DNA of 64,000 nucleotides from positions 15,018,216 to 15,082,215 of the forward strand of contig OY540814.1 of NCBI GenBank assembly GCA_961205875.1, written 5' to 3'. Below the pieces are notes generated by a model. That model saw only the letters and a program-made list of their open reading frames with translations, did no database searches and was not told the origin of the DNA. Of this stretch, positions 11,520 to 23,696 are shown in pieces. This DNA is from Sialis fuliginosa (Eukaryota > Arthropoda > Insecta > Megaloptera > Sialidae). A program made the position numbers and the translations under genes. Numbering within the stretch: position 1 is the stretch's first letter; every line of letters starts with the position of its first letter.

Positions 11520-13330
11520 TATAATGATATGTTAATTAACATTCAAGAATATAACTTCAAACAAATATATATTAATCCATATAATATATTATTTAAAACC
11601 GCAAAGAGAGAATTCCCTTCCATTGATAACCGGATATTTATTACGCCCAACCATAAAAACAGGTACACCTACCCACATTGCTGGAATTATTCAATCAAAT
11701 GCTACATGAAATTTACATGACTTTCCGGGATATACTCGTACGTTAGCAAATACCCACACAGAACATTAGAGTACATATTGCAATAAATGGTATAGAATGT
11801 GTCGGACTGTATGACCGCACATGTACCCCTCCCTCTAACCCCTGTCTCCCAACCGCCCCCCGGCACTGGCCGCCCTGTTCAACTGCTGCACACCTACACG
11901 TCTGGCAGAAACATTCACGTTCATTAAAATTTATGACACCCCCGCAAATATACTCGCGTCGAGTGTACCTCCTCCAGCAATCTTCAGTGAACAATGTTGC
12001 TTGAAACAGTGGCTTTCAAACTGTCATAAATATTCTGAAAGTTAAAATAAATCGAAAATACAAAAAAAAAGCTCCCATGGCTACCACAGGACTTTTTTAT
12101 ACACAGTACCTACATTGTTCAAACAGTCTAATGCCCGGTCTCACCACTCAAACTTATTTCTGTTCCTTAGTCTTAAGTTGAACCTAAATTTTACGTCGAT
12201 TTCACAGGTTTGTTTTATCATATAGTTAGCCAAGTGTCACTTAAAGAACAAAAATCTGGAGAATTATGATTTTTGGTGTACGTTATTATAGTGCCAGTTT
12301 ATAATTTGTTTGTATCCGAGGTAATTAAAACTTGAAATATGAAAGAGAATAAAGATAATCGTTTATGTCAATATAATATTGAATATAAATTGTGGATTTG
12401 TCTATTTTTCAAACAAGCTAGCAAAGCTAACACTGGAGGCTTTATAAACGAAACAGTTTAAAAAAGGTTAATTTTGACATATGAAAATGGTAATATTAAG
12501 AATAAAATTGACTTAAAATGTAATATCTTTGATATCTGCATCATTATCATCAATAATTTTATCAAAAATGTTTACAATATTTATTTTTGTGTACAGTTTT
12601 AAAATTAAGTGTAGCTAAAATATCACTAGGAATTAAATTTAGCTAACAACGATATCCTAGCTCGAGTTTTGTTAATTGATCGAATTGATATTTTAACTAT
12701 TACTTATTTAGACAATAATATAACGAAGAATGTAGACAAATCCAATGTTTTGCTCTAAAAAAATGGTGATTTGACGGTACGATTGTCCCTTGAAAAAAAG
12801 ATAATACAATTGTATTATTTTTTTACGCTTTACCCTTTTAGATATAATTATAAATGTAGAGATTCTTTGTAGAAAAATTTTACATTACTACATTACATTA
12901 ATTATTTTATGAACAAATGTCTAGTACTGCTTTACTTCACGAAGGAAACTCAAATGTAACTGTTCATTTTCACTTTCTAGAACTGCATAGCTTTTGTAAC
13001 AATTGTATTGTAGTATGTACAAAATTGTACAAAGTACATACATATGTATGTATGTGGGATCAATAACTTTACATTTAACTATAAAGCTCTATGATTAATT
13101 ACATTATTTACGTAATTAGTGTGGGTTTTCTATATTAAAATATAATCTTCATTTATGCACGGTTATAATCTAAATTTAAATTAATGGGCATGCGTTTAAT
13201 GCGTTATAATATACGTATGTATAATTAACCCTCAAATTTAAATATTATTTGTTTCTTTAAACTTAACAAGTTCACCATAACGATAACAAAACAATTTTTA
13301 TGATGACTTTCATGTGATATTGTATTAAAT
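11520..13330. other. Intergenic stretch with a GC-rich patch
   Basis: A GC-rich patch at about 11815-11965 contains C-rich runs. The minus-strand 83-codon frame over it (11743-11994) is Cys-rich but has no recognisable domain, and I do not call it a gene. The patch could be regulatory; nothing specific shows this. No other gene is seen. Confidence 0.4.
12073..12105 (-). repeat. AAGAAAGTC-family dispersed repeat, copy 3
   Basis: On the minus strand it reads TGTATAAAAAAGTCCTGTGG followed by TAGCCATGG, a slightly diverged family core. Confidence 0.65.
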
Positions 13331-13708
13331 AAGTGGTCTTAAAACTTTATCGACTCACGGAGTCCTTAAAACTAAGTTTTTTCGGCGAACCCCTTCCTAC
13401 CCTTAAAAAATACTGACCTTCCTTATTTTTTTAAAATACTGGTGGCCCGATGACAATTTATGAGCAAGTATTTATGCTATTGGGATTAGCTATAAAAAAG
13501 CAGAAAAACACATAGCTATTTTACGCACACTAATAACTTCTTGGAAAGCATTAATTTTCAAATACTTATGTATAACTAAATGTATCTTTATATTTTTTAG
13601 TTAATAAACACTAGTCAACGAATGGAGTGCTTTATAATTTTTTTTTCGAATTTTTATTTTGACTCGCGGAACTCTGGGTTTCCGCAAAACATAATTTGAA
13701 GACCACTG
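13331..13708. mobile_element. hAT-type MITE with likely target-site duplication
   Basis: Inverted ends share AGTGGTCTT (13332-13340) and AAGACCACT (13699-13707), followed by related 'ACTCACGGAGTCC' and 'ACTCGCGGAACTC' blocks. The flanking octamers TATTAAAT (13323-13330) and TAATAAAT (13709-13716) match at 7 of 8 positions, as expected for the 8-bp duplication made by hAT transposases. At 378 bp with no coding sequence, it is non-autonomous. Confidence 0.8.
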
Positions 13709-13823
13709 TAATAAATAATTAAGAACACAGTTTTTAAATCAATCCGTATTTAAAAATGTTTAATTGGTATTTTGTCTTTTTGATGTAAACAACGCAATGT
13801 AGTGTTTATTTGTTTTTTAACTA

Positions 13824-14051
13824 CAGTAATCCCTCCATTTACGCAGTAATAGAGCAGATATTTTACTTTTGACGAGATTTACATTTTTTAAATAAAATTT
13901 AAAAGTTTTATGATAGCAACAAAAAAAATCGATTTTTAATTAACTATCATAATAACCGGTGTCTAGTAGATCAGTGGACATATAAAAATTATTTCATCTA
14001 CATAAAAGTGAATCCGTGTAAATGGAGACCGCGTAGATGGAGGGATTACTG
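13824..14051. mobile_element. TIR element, possibly Tc1/mariner or pogo-like
   Basis: The ends are CAGTAATCCCTCCAT-TTACGC and, inverted, GCGTAGATGGAGGGATTACT-G: a nearly perfect terminal repeat of about 21 bases. The left flank is TA; the right flank is CA, which may be a mutated TA. It is 228 bp and non-coding. The superfamily is a guess from the CAGT start and the TA flank. Confidence 0.75.
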
Positions 14052-14058
14052 CATAATA

Positions 14059-14335
14059 TAGGGATGCACCTGAGACAAGACGAGAGTCACGTAAGTCTAG
14101 TCTCGCCTCAGTTTTTAGAACTGAAGTCATCTCGATCTCGAACTTGTGATTTTGTTATAAAAAATATTTTTTTTTTTATTTATTCTTATAAATTAAAAAA
14201 AAAATATCAAAATTAATATAAAATTTAAATAGTAAATTATTGATAGGTACTCTTTTAAAAACCGAGTATTAAAAGTCTCGTCTCGTCAAAATTTAAGATG
14301 ATTTAGTCTCGGTATCAGAAAGTACTGAAACAATT
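14059..14335 (+). mobile_element. GTCTCG-family element, copy 1
   Basis: Starts TAGGGATGCA just 8 bases after the preceding TIR element. It carries several GAGACGAG/GTCTCGTCTCG words at both ends around an AT-rich middle. The same start (TAGGG-YGCA) and the same words recur at 24058, 30749, 58895 and 60614. The right end is not sharply defined. Confidence 0.55.
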
Positions 14336-15830
14336 CAGAAGAAACTCTTATAAATTATAATATCTTGAGTGATATAGGATATATGTACATATAATATCAC
14401 AGTATCTAATTGTAAGTATAGTACAGAAAAAAATGTGACAATTTCATTTAAAATCACATACAATATGATTGAATTCATATCCATTAAGGAAACGCTGGAT
14501 AGATACAGTCTGAAAGTATGAAAATTTAAAATAAAATTGATGTAGTAAAAATAGCTTTTATAATACGAGTTTTATTAAGATTCTACTTCAGAGACATGGT
14601 AATAATATTTAGATTAAAAATCACTGTTATAAAGTAACAAATTTGTTTTCATTGTTTTTAAAATATAATGAAAATATGACAATGTAGTTATATTGTATGT
14701 AAAAGTACATATATAAATTACTATTATTGTTATTAAACAAGTTGATATTATACTAGATAGAAGATGTATAAATAAGTATAAAAAGAGCAAATATGATTGT
14801 AAATTTTACACCCATGTATCGATTTATCATATTTTGTTATGATATATCATCGAACCGTAATAAATTTTAGGGAATCATAAACGACCAAAAATATAAATTT
14901 TATATGGACCTATAGACATTCATATATTTAAGCTCGGGAAGGTCAGCTATAAGATATTGCAACAACGTAATACGGGAAGTTAAATTATGTATATTCCTAT
15001 ATGGCTAATAAAACTAATTGAATCATATTTTTAAAATTAAAATTATTATAAATGTACATAGGTATGTAAAATTGTCTATGAATAAAATCAGAAAAATCAT
15101 TATTAGCTGAGATTAAAAAAATTAAGTACGTCACAATTTTTTTTTTATAAAGATAAGTGGGGTATCAAAATACTGAACTGATTTAAGACAGAAAAACATA
15201 CATATACCTTAAAAATTAATTACTGTAAAATTTGAAGAAATGATAGTTCATATCGGTTAATATTGACAGAACTCACACATTTTATATAATGTATACTTTG
15301 TAAGCTTTAGAAAATAATACATTCTTAATTAATAGCTAGTATAATGGTTAATATATTTATCCCGGTGATTGCTCTTACTTCAACAGACTGGAAAATGTTA
15401 TATCAAAGAATAATAATAATTAACTCTGTATGTAGCCTACTATGTAGGTACTATAGTTTTGAAAATGAATACCATTATTTTTAAAAACAATTCCATTAGG
15501 TACCTTCCAATTGTTAGGTTGAAAAATATTTTTAATATCAGGAAAACTACTGAACCAATTTTGATGAAACCAACAGCAACTTGTTCTTTGAATTCTCAGA
15601 AGTCCTAAAGGATTCATATCACGCTATGATTAAAAAACAGTTAATAAAATAGCTGCACAAGTAAAAAAATGAGTTTGGGCGGATTATTTAACACGTATTC
15701 TATTCTAAACTATGTATAAGAGATGTATCCAGATCATGAACGGAAGTTTTGTAGAACTTAACTAGTTCTACATAAAAGTCCAGTAGACCATATATCTAAC
15801 ATTAATACTTAAATTGCTGTAGACGTTTTT
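14336..15830. other. AT-rich intergenic stretch
   Basis: No gene is seen. A retroelement-tail-like phrase in inverse orientation (CTACTGAACCAATTTTGATG) lies near 15547-15566. A small hairpin, TATCATA/TATGATA-like, lies near 14826-14845. Confidence 0.5.
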
Positions 15831-15992
15831 AGGGTTCCGAAGAAACCCTATTACAAAATGGCACCTGCAGAATTGACTCAAAAATGGTGCCATCAGGTGG
15901 CTAAAAGCAGTATTTTATTTTGTCCACACTCCTTTTTACTCGGTAATTACTGGCTCAAAAAATCTTAAAAAAATTTGGTACCTCGGAACCCT
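15831..15992. mobile_element. Small TIR element with GGGTTCCG ends
   Basis: AGGGTTCCGA at 15831-15840 faces CGGAACCCT at about 15984-15992. The interior carries a GGCACC/GGTGCC inverted pair. The first bases resemble the widespread insect 'AGGGTTCCG..AAACCCTATTAC' repeat. A partial relative of the left end is at about 25524-25540. Confidence 0.55.
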
Positions 15993-17164
15993 TATGGTAT
16001 ACACCCATGTATGTCTTGCCCGATTTTTTAAAATATAAATCAAGGGCGATGTCATGCATTATCACAGTAACGCTATAGACTACATTTAGACGGGTTTCAG
16101 ATTTAAATAATAAATTTATCACGAAGTCGTGGGTAACAGTTAGTATTTATGCACTATACTTAGTAACTTGATAATTAATTCAACACACAAAACGTTTTAT
16201 TAGTACATAGTATTTATATAACTGGCGCATTTAAATACGACTGAAATTGTACTAAATACAAAATACATGTCATATTGAAGTCCATTAGAGACCTTTACGG
16301 CGCAGTCTAGCCGTGGAAATATTAATAATGTAAACTCTATGCGACAGCGGTGTCTTTAAAAATGAACAAGTTGTCTATGTCAAAAGACTGAATCTATTAT
16401 TATTTTACATAGAGTAGTTCTATTTTCTGATGTTTTTTGTAGGTCAAAGGCAGTGTCAAACGCAGATGTAAAGTATATTTAATTTTTACAAAAAATGAGT
16501 TTTAATATGAATATCTAGAACTAAAAAATAAATGAAATCTACAAGAAGTGAAATTTTAAACAAAAGTTATATATTATTAAAATGTCAGTTACAAATATGA
16601 TACAGAATTTAATTTATATACAAAATATAACAAATTCAAACAAAAGCGATACTAAGAAGGTTCTTCTTAATATTATTTAAAATATGCAAATTAGTTCTTA
16701 CTTCACCAAACATGCATCTAGGAAATCAAAAAAAAGAAAAAAGAAAATTAGACCGAAATCAATAAACAATACTTTTTTTCCGAACAAAAATAATCTGTTG
16801 GAGGAAACTAGGTTTTTTCTTTAATTCCGGCAAAAACTGGTCTGAATGAAATCGAAAATTTTGGTACGATATTCTTATATAGGAGTGTAGGGATCCAAAA
16901 TCTACGAAAATTTGCTTACGTAATACTTAATCAAAATATTCGTGCGGGTTGGAGTAATTACTGAGGCCGTTGGTAGGCTTTAACCAACGCTTTAGATTTG
17001 GAAGCAGGTGTAAATCTATCTGTAAACAACTATTCTTGAAATAGTAGTCAGAAATAAGATCACCGCAATGTCTACATAACTGAATATTATTTACACACAT
17101 GATACAAATACACACATAGACATCAGCTTCTCCGAATACAATATAAATAATTATTAATCCGTAA
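15993..17164. other. Intergenic stretch with a retroelement tail
   Basis: ACGAAGTCGTGGGTAACAGT-TAGT at about 16121-16144 is the plus-strand form of the retroelement tail seen inverted at 11313. The rest holds no gene I can support. Confidence 0.5.
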
Positions 17165-17232
17165 AACACACATAACCTTGTCGCAAACACAAACACACGC
17201 ACACACAAATACACACAATACACATGCATACC
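17165..17232. repeat. CA-rich low-complexity tract
   Basis: A degenerate (CA)n run interrupted by AA and CG steps. It lies over the minus-strand frame at 16927-17265, which it explains. Confidence 0.8.
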
Positions 17233-17235
17233 CAC

Positions 17236-17726
17236 CAGTGGCGTATACTCGAAGTTGAAGCACATCTAAGAATAAATAATTGTAATTGTAACCAACAAAT
17301 TTTTGGTTTAGCTTAAGGGGTTACATACCTTCAGAGTTTTCAAATTTATTTTATTTTATTATTATTTGTTGTTAGTCTCCATATTTTTATGATTATTTAA
17401 AAAAAATTACACAAAAATTCCTTTTAATAACGAAGTTATAACGAAAAATGTGACCGTGCAACCGATTAAAATATGCCAGGATTTGCGCAACTCGAGCAAC
17501 GAAAGAAGGTCAAACTGCCCGCTGAGTACAAAAAATCATAAAAATACAAAAATTTAGGAGGGTCATTTGAGATGAAATATTAATTAATTAATTAACAAAT
17601 TTAACTTCATCTTCCTGTCTAATAAGCTCCGTGTATTTTCAGAAAACGATATATTTTCATTTCGTCTCGTATACAGTCCTATTGATAAAAATAACCCCCC
17701 ATTTATTTCGCGAGGATACGCCACTG
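17236..17726. mobile_element. TIR element with CAGTGGCGTA ends
   Basis: CAGTGGCGTATACTCG (17236-17251) and its near inverse CGAGGATACGCCACTG (17711-17726) bound 491 bp. CAGTGGCGTA is a common TIR start in insect hAT-like elements. No clear 8-bp target-site duplication. Inside, TTAAGGGGTTACAT at 17313-17326 is itself an element-type end (its inverse is at 45203), so one repeat may sit inside another. The interior shows no transposase motif. Confidence 0.6.
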
Positions 17727-18584
17727 CTTCACACACATATGAACTCTCGCGCGTACTCGTATGAAGATGTTTGCTTTGTGAAATCCTTCCCGGAACAACC
17801 CTTCGGCTATCCTGTTCACCCCCTGTACGTACGAATGTAGTTTTGTATGTGTACCTATTTTGTCCCGAAAGTCTTTTAGGTTATCTCTCCATTATTATGT
17901 ATTCATTAAAAGTTTCTGTCGTTATAAATTCCCTTTGTCGTTTATAGATTCACATATGTGTAAAAACAAATTAAATTTGTTTGCATGATTGCATTTAGGG
18001 ATGAATACAGTAATTATATTAACTTAAAATATGAGGGATTTGAAACCAACCGGAACCAGAAAGAACAGAATTATATTTTATGTAACGAATTATTATTTCT
18101 TGCGGTTCGAATTGGAACTGTACAAAAAAATTCATTGTATAGGGTTAATACTAAAAAAGCATCTGCCAAATAAATGCACAGTGCTTCCTCGTTCTAAATT
18201 TCCAAAGGTAGTTAATTAATTATCGAACGATTTTAATAAACATCGATAAAGTATTCTCAGGAACTGTCATTGTAATTTTAATATAATTTTATTTAAAAAT
18301 ATTTATTCGACATTTTTCTTAATACGTGCCTGAATATTTTTTCGTATATTTTTTTTAAATTTTTGATAATTTCATTCTAAATCTAACTTTTTCTGCTATG
18401 CAACAAGCGGTTGTAAAAAAACAAAGAACGATTTTTTTAAAGCAAATTGAGATAAATCTTAGTATAAGCGAATTTTTACAACTTACATAGTGTTGTGGTA
18501 AAATATTATAGAAAATTTTAAGATTCCATAAAATCTGTTGTTCTTGAGATATCTTGAAAAAATAAATATTTTAGGATGTCACCC
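17727..18584. other. Intergenic stretch
   Basis: A GC-richer patch at about 17740-17840 lies within a 69-codon frame without recognisable motifs. Frames at 17985-18219 are short and overlap each other. No gene is called. Confidence 0.45.
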
Positions 18585-18870
18585 CTCTCCCTTATACACG
18601 ATTTTGATGATATTGAAATGGGACCGTCCTCAAGCCAGACTTAATAAACCAAGTTTCATTATAATTGCTTCAGTGGCTCATGAGATACGTGTGACAAGAA
18701 TTCAGGGAACAGACACACAGACAGACAGACACGAAACGAAAATTTTTTGTATTGACCTGAAACGGAAAGATCATGTTAAAATTTTGAAATCGGAGAAAAA
18801 TTTGTTCTCATTTTTAAACGATCACAAAGCTTCTTCGATATGGCGAGGAAGCAAAAAATATCCAAAGTAA
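18585..18870 (+). repeat. Retroelement-derived dispersed repeat
   Basis: Contains phrases typical of non-coding retroelement tails (ATTGAAATGGGACCG, AAGCCAGACTTAATAAACCA) and an ACAGACACACAGACAGACAG tract. The end phrase ATATGGCGAGGAAGC recurs at about 46143-46157. The 110-codon frame over it looks incidental. Confidence 0.55.
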
Positions 18871-19876
18871 TCTGAGCAACATATTTTACGAAATAAAAAT
18901 TCGCTTGATCTCGTTATCGTCTCGGTCTAGTGTACGAGACCTAGCTCTCTCGTATGTAGCACAAAACCACATATGATTATAATAAATGAAAACTATTTAA
19001 TAACGTTTAACAGATACTGTTCAGTTACTCACCGCGATAATGCGGAAGCTAGTTTTTATTGTTTTCACGGAAACAACTCTTGCTCTCCTAAACGCGCTCG
19101 CTTCTTCTGAATTCCGAGTAGATTGTCTCTATTACGTAACAACTTTTTATACCTAACTTTTTGCCAACTTGTATTGTTTTAGACGTTCTTTTCTCAAATC
19201 GTTTCTGTTTAAAAACAAATAACTTGTATGGCGTTATCTTCACCCACAAAAAATGTCCTTTAATAAAAATAATAGTTGGGTGATAAAAGTTTAACAACAC
19301 ATATGCATTTAAATTGATGCCGTTTTTTATCATTTATTCTATCATTTTTTATGTCATGTGAGCTTATTGAAATTGTTTTTATTTTTTAATAAATATTTAT
19401 AAAACCTTTTGCATTTGAATAAATGTTTATGTAATTTATTGATTTTTATATAAATTTTGTGTCAAATCTCTTCCGTGTGTTTGTAAAGTTTTTCATATTG
19501 AAATATAATAATTATGAAATATAATAAATAAAACTATAATAGTTATTATTAATTAGAAAATCGACACGAATTGTATATAGTTAGTCGCATCGACAACTGA
19601 ACGTCGTATATTGTAAACACGTTTGGGAGCTAACTGAAATTTTCATGAAGCTCATAGGAGGCTTATCGTCATAAATCAATAATCGTTATTAATATTATAA
19701 TAATTGATGAACAGAACATTTTAATGCTGTCTATAGCATCTATATCAATCAAATTATTGAGTGAGTTTTGATTATATTTCACGTAATCCTAAGGGTGATA
19801 AAATGTAATTGGCGTGTTTTCATCCACTAATTAATATTACAGATTACCTATACCAAATAATATTCCAAATGGTGAA
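18871..19876. other. AT-rich intergenic stretch
   Basis: A short GTCTCG-family fragment lies at about 18896-18965. Otherwise no gene or clear element is seen. Confidence 0.5.
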
Positions 19877-21062
19877 TATACAGGATGCCCAAGATAAGCG
19901 TGAAATGTGTGGGAATTTCCTCAACTGGGCCACTAAGTTAACTATAGCATATTTGAACGTGTTTTTTACTCTACTTTACAACGATATGTCACTCGTCATA
20001 AATATTATACTCTATTTCATTTAAGAATGCAGTGGTTGCTGGGGTTTCGACGGTACGAATCTTAGATTAGGAAATACTATGGATACATAACAACCAATGC
20101 TAGTCCGTATATGAAAGTGTTACCAAAATTAGTCGTCGGCCATCTTTTTTTTACTGTCAAAACCGCATATTATCCCATAGGCGTCAGTTGAAAATTTATA
20201 ATATGCAAATATGCTTTAAATTACAATTGAATTTAGTATGTAAGAGATGATAGTTCCAAATAGACATTTCTCTGTTAATCAATTATCACTTAAATACATT
20301 TAGACTCAATATAAAACATTTATTATTAATTAATTTTATAATTCAAAACAATTGATATTTATTTTAAAATCTGAATGATACGTCAATGATCCGTGGTGCG
20401 ATTTTTCGTGGTGCGATATGGTAACAACGCTAGGTAATGTGTTATTTGTTCTTCATCTTTCCTTGTCTAAGGTACGAATCGTGCATTTTACCATCAAAAA
20501 CCACGGCAACCACTGCATTCTTAAATGAAATAGAGTATTATAGTGATGTTTATTGTATTTTATTACAAACATTTAAGTAGGTCACGAAAAATAAAAATTG
20601 TTAAACAAAAATTACAATAACAACAATCAAAATAACAAATGAATATTTGAAGACAATAAACTATTACAAAAAAATGTTTTTACTTTTTTTCGATAGTAAG
20701 TATGACAAGTAACATATCGTTGTAAAGAGTAAAAAAACACGTTCAAATATGCTATAGTCAACTTAGCGGCCCATAAGAAAAACTAAAGTTAGGACTTGTA
20801 ACTCGGAAACTAAAAGTGATATATACATCAATCAATTCTACACAAAAAATACTTTAAAAACCATAAACAAAAAGTACCTATCTACTTTGACAAAAAAGTT
20901 ATAACCATTTAAAGAATTTTTGAATTTTCAGATTTTTTGGTATACTGTTTAAACTACATAGATTTATTAATATTTCCTTACAAATAATTCATCTCAGTTA
21001 ACCGAATCTGTATCTCTTACCGTTTAGGAAATCCCCATGCATTTCACGCTTATCTTGTATAT
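19877..21062. mobile_element. Large foldback element with long inverted arms
   Basis: The ends are TATACAGGATGCCCAAGATA on the left and, inverted, TATACAAGATAAGCG on the right. The left arm, about 19877-20100, is matched by inverse sequence on the right in separate blocks: 21018-21062 with 19877-19920, and about 20439-20774 with 19922-20100. The right arm has at least two extra insertions (about 20540-20690 and 20785-21015). The left-arm phrase TACTCTATTTCATTTAAGAA and its inverse at 20517-20536 are identical. The interior at about 20170-20205 is also found at 43569-43605, so at least one more relative exists. No transposase is visible. Confidence 0.8.
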
Positions 21063-23132
21063 AATTGCTATCTATAAAATTTTATTTAAATGCATCATGT
21101 ATTAGTATTTTGAATGCAAAACTTAAAACAATCAGTACGATAAATATAGATTGCTACAGCTGCGAAGGAATGTTTCGTACCGAAATCGAAGAAAAAGATT
21201 CCATCAACATAATCATCTGTCACAGCATTTTACATAATTATAGAAAATATTAGACCTAAGTTATAAAAATAAATTTTAAGTTTTTAGCGATTTTCTGAGG
21301 AAGACAAATGGGTTACCAAAATAGTTTTTTAATTAAATCCCGGCAAGTGTGGTATCAAATGAAGACTGACGAATCAATGAGATAAAATGGAATTATAAAA
21401 ACATTATTTTCTCTGCCCATATCTCTGAAAATAATAATGAAAAAATTTAAAAAAAATGGAAATATGTATGTATAACAAAGCCAATATCGAAAGAAAATTA
21501 CCTGTACTGACCGCACTTACGTTTTTTTTTGTTATTTTTTTCAATAATAAATCAAAATTGAAAATTGTAAATATATAACCATTTGAATCCAATAATAATA
21601 ATACCTGATAATTATTGTAAAGTGTATGTTTCTTAAGTGCAAGAAATAATAATATGATCGAATAAAATTAAAAACTATACAATACGAGGCACTAACGCGA
21701 GGCTTTACTAGCACTTTATACTTTTTTAAATGTATTTTGCTGATTCAAATGTTTTTTTTTACGAGACGAGACCAAAACGTGACATAACTTATCTAACTAT
21801 TTAATTACTTTTATAATATTTTGTAAATTTCTTATGCGTGACAATGTTACACATTATATAATATACATAATATAATATATATAATATATATATAAGCAGT
21901 ATGATATGCTTATAAATAAATAAATAAATAAATAAATATAACAATTAAATTAGATCAATTTAACTTACAATACAAAGCAATAACTTACTTAAATGCATAA
22001 TATTTATTAAACAGTAATCCACTGTAGTGTAACATAAAAAGAAAGGGTCCAGAAAAGGACGTTAGACGCTAGAAAAGGTACGAAATAGTTCTGAGCACTG
22101 CTGCCCGTTGAATAATTATTGCAGAACTCGCAAGTTGATGAAAACGGTGAAAAAGTGATGAATTTACGAGAAGGTCATGAAATACGATGACATGTTTTGC
22201 GGCAAAAGTGGCAATTTTATTATTTATTTAATTTTGCGAAACGTACTCTGCCAGCTAATTTATGTGCGCAAACGTTCTGTTAAATGAACAGGGCTGTGTG
22301 CAAGGAGGGGGTGGGTGGGGGTAGTACACAATTATATGAAGCAAGGTTGGAATTTAGTTTAGATGAGTTTTACGTGCATATTTTCTGTAATTATTTTTTT
22401 ACCCCAATACTATTAAGAACCATTTATTTTTTTATAAAAAAATCACAAATCAAATTTTTTGTCTTATCCTTACAATGAGAACTATACATAAAATTGTTTT
22501 TAATTTTAGATTTCGTTAAAAGTATCTTTATTACACGGAGATTTCAAATATGTCGACAAAAATCAAATTCAATCACCTGTTCAAAAGTTACGGCAATTTT
22601 TCTACAAAATTAAAAAAAACTGGCATTGACAATTAAAATGCTTGGAGACTTGAAACGACATACCTATGTATGTACAGGTGAGTTTTTCGATGTCACCTCT
22701 TTTAAGAGATATAGGCGATATTCAAATTTTTAATGATATTATAGGTAAAAATGCACATTACAAAATTATATTGAAATGTACAGTGTGGTCCCAAAAAAGG
22801 TGTTTATAAAATGATATTTTTTAATAGTATTTATTTAAAACCAATGTAGAGGTACAAAAAGTTTATATGTAATTAGTATTTTAGGCTTAACATTGTCTTA
22901 AATAAAATTTTAGTATTCTTAAAAATTAAATGAAATTGTGACAACATTATGAGCTAAAATGGCAATCCAATAATCATTACTATTTTAATACTTTCGGATT
23001 CTTTGTGGATAATGCCTTTTGGGTTGATGATGAAAAAAAAACAAAAACATTTTTTCATCATTTTTATGGGTTACGACCTTTAGCCTGAACATTCAATTAA
23101 CTATATTTTTGATTGCTTTTTTCCTCATATGC
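21063..23132. other. Intergenic stretch with AT microsatellites
   Basis: Contains (TA)n-like sequence at about 21855-21895 and a GTCTCG-family word (ACGAGACGAGACC) at 21761-21773. No gene is supported; frames at 21065-21253, 21404-21592 and 22284-22478 have no support. Confidence 0.5.
21912..21938. repeat. (AAAT)n microsatellite
   Basis: About six uninterrupted AAAT units. Confidence 0.95.
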
Positions 23133-23696
23133 ACAGTGGGTTTAAATGACAAAATTTTGAACGAAATTTCGCTTCAAGCCACCAATTTCAATGTAGTCAG
23201 TCTGATTTGAAAACTAAGTAGTTGTAGCTTATGAAAATTACCCCAAGAATAGTATATTTTCCCTCCTTATTATTTTTGATAAGATGTTTAAATGATAATT
23301 TTTTGCATAATATGTTATAACATATATTATTAGAATATCATAGATTTTATTTTTTTCTCTATCTCTTAAAAGAGAGAAGATATCGATAAATACAGACTAT
23401 CGACTCATTCTGTAGAAATGTTCACACAGATTTACAAATACATATAACAGTACTAGCAAATTAAAAATTTATTTTTGTGCACTATTTATTACCCGATTTA
23501 TTAATTTACGAATTTATCGTTTAATCAGATTTAAGTAGGTGTAAGAGTAATTAAGAGGGTAAAAATACTATTCTTGGGGAAATTTTCATAAACTACAACT
23601 ACTTAGTTTTCAAATGAGACCGACTACCTTTAAATTGATTGAAAATTGGCTTGAAGCGAAATTTCATTCAAAATTTTGTCATTTAAACCCACTGCC
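23133..23696. mobile_element. Foldback element with about 150-bp arms
   Basis: The left arm 23133-23280 runs from CAGTGGGTTTAAATGACAAA to AGAATAGTATATTTTCCCTC. It is matched in inverse by about 23540-23696, with scattered differences and good agreement throughout. For example, CTTGAAGCGAAATTTC faces GAAATTTCGCTTCAAG. The spacer of about 260 bases is AT-rich and holds a CTCTTAAAAGAGAG hairpin near 23363. Non-coding. Confidence 0.85.

Noticed and set aside
11743..11994. 83-codon Cys-rich minus-strand frame as a small secreted protein
   Set aside because: The hydrophobic part is at the C-terminus and not the N-terminus, and no domain or splice context is visible.
16927..17265. 112-codon minus-strand frame rich in Cys and Val
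   Set aside because: Much of it is the translation of a (CA)n tract, and it runs into the end of a TIR element.
18538..18870. 110-codon frame
   Set aside because: It runs through a non-coding retroelement tail and an ACAG tract shared with other repeats.
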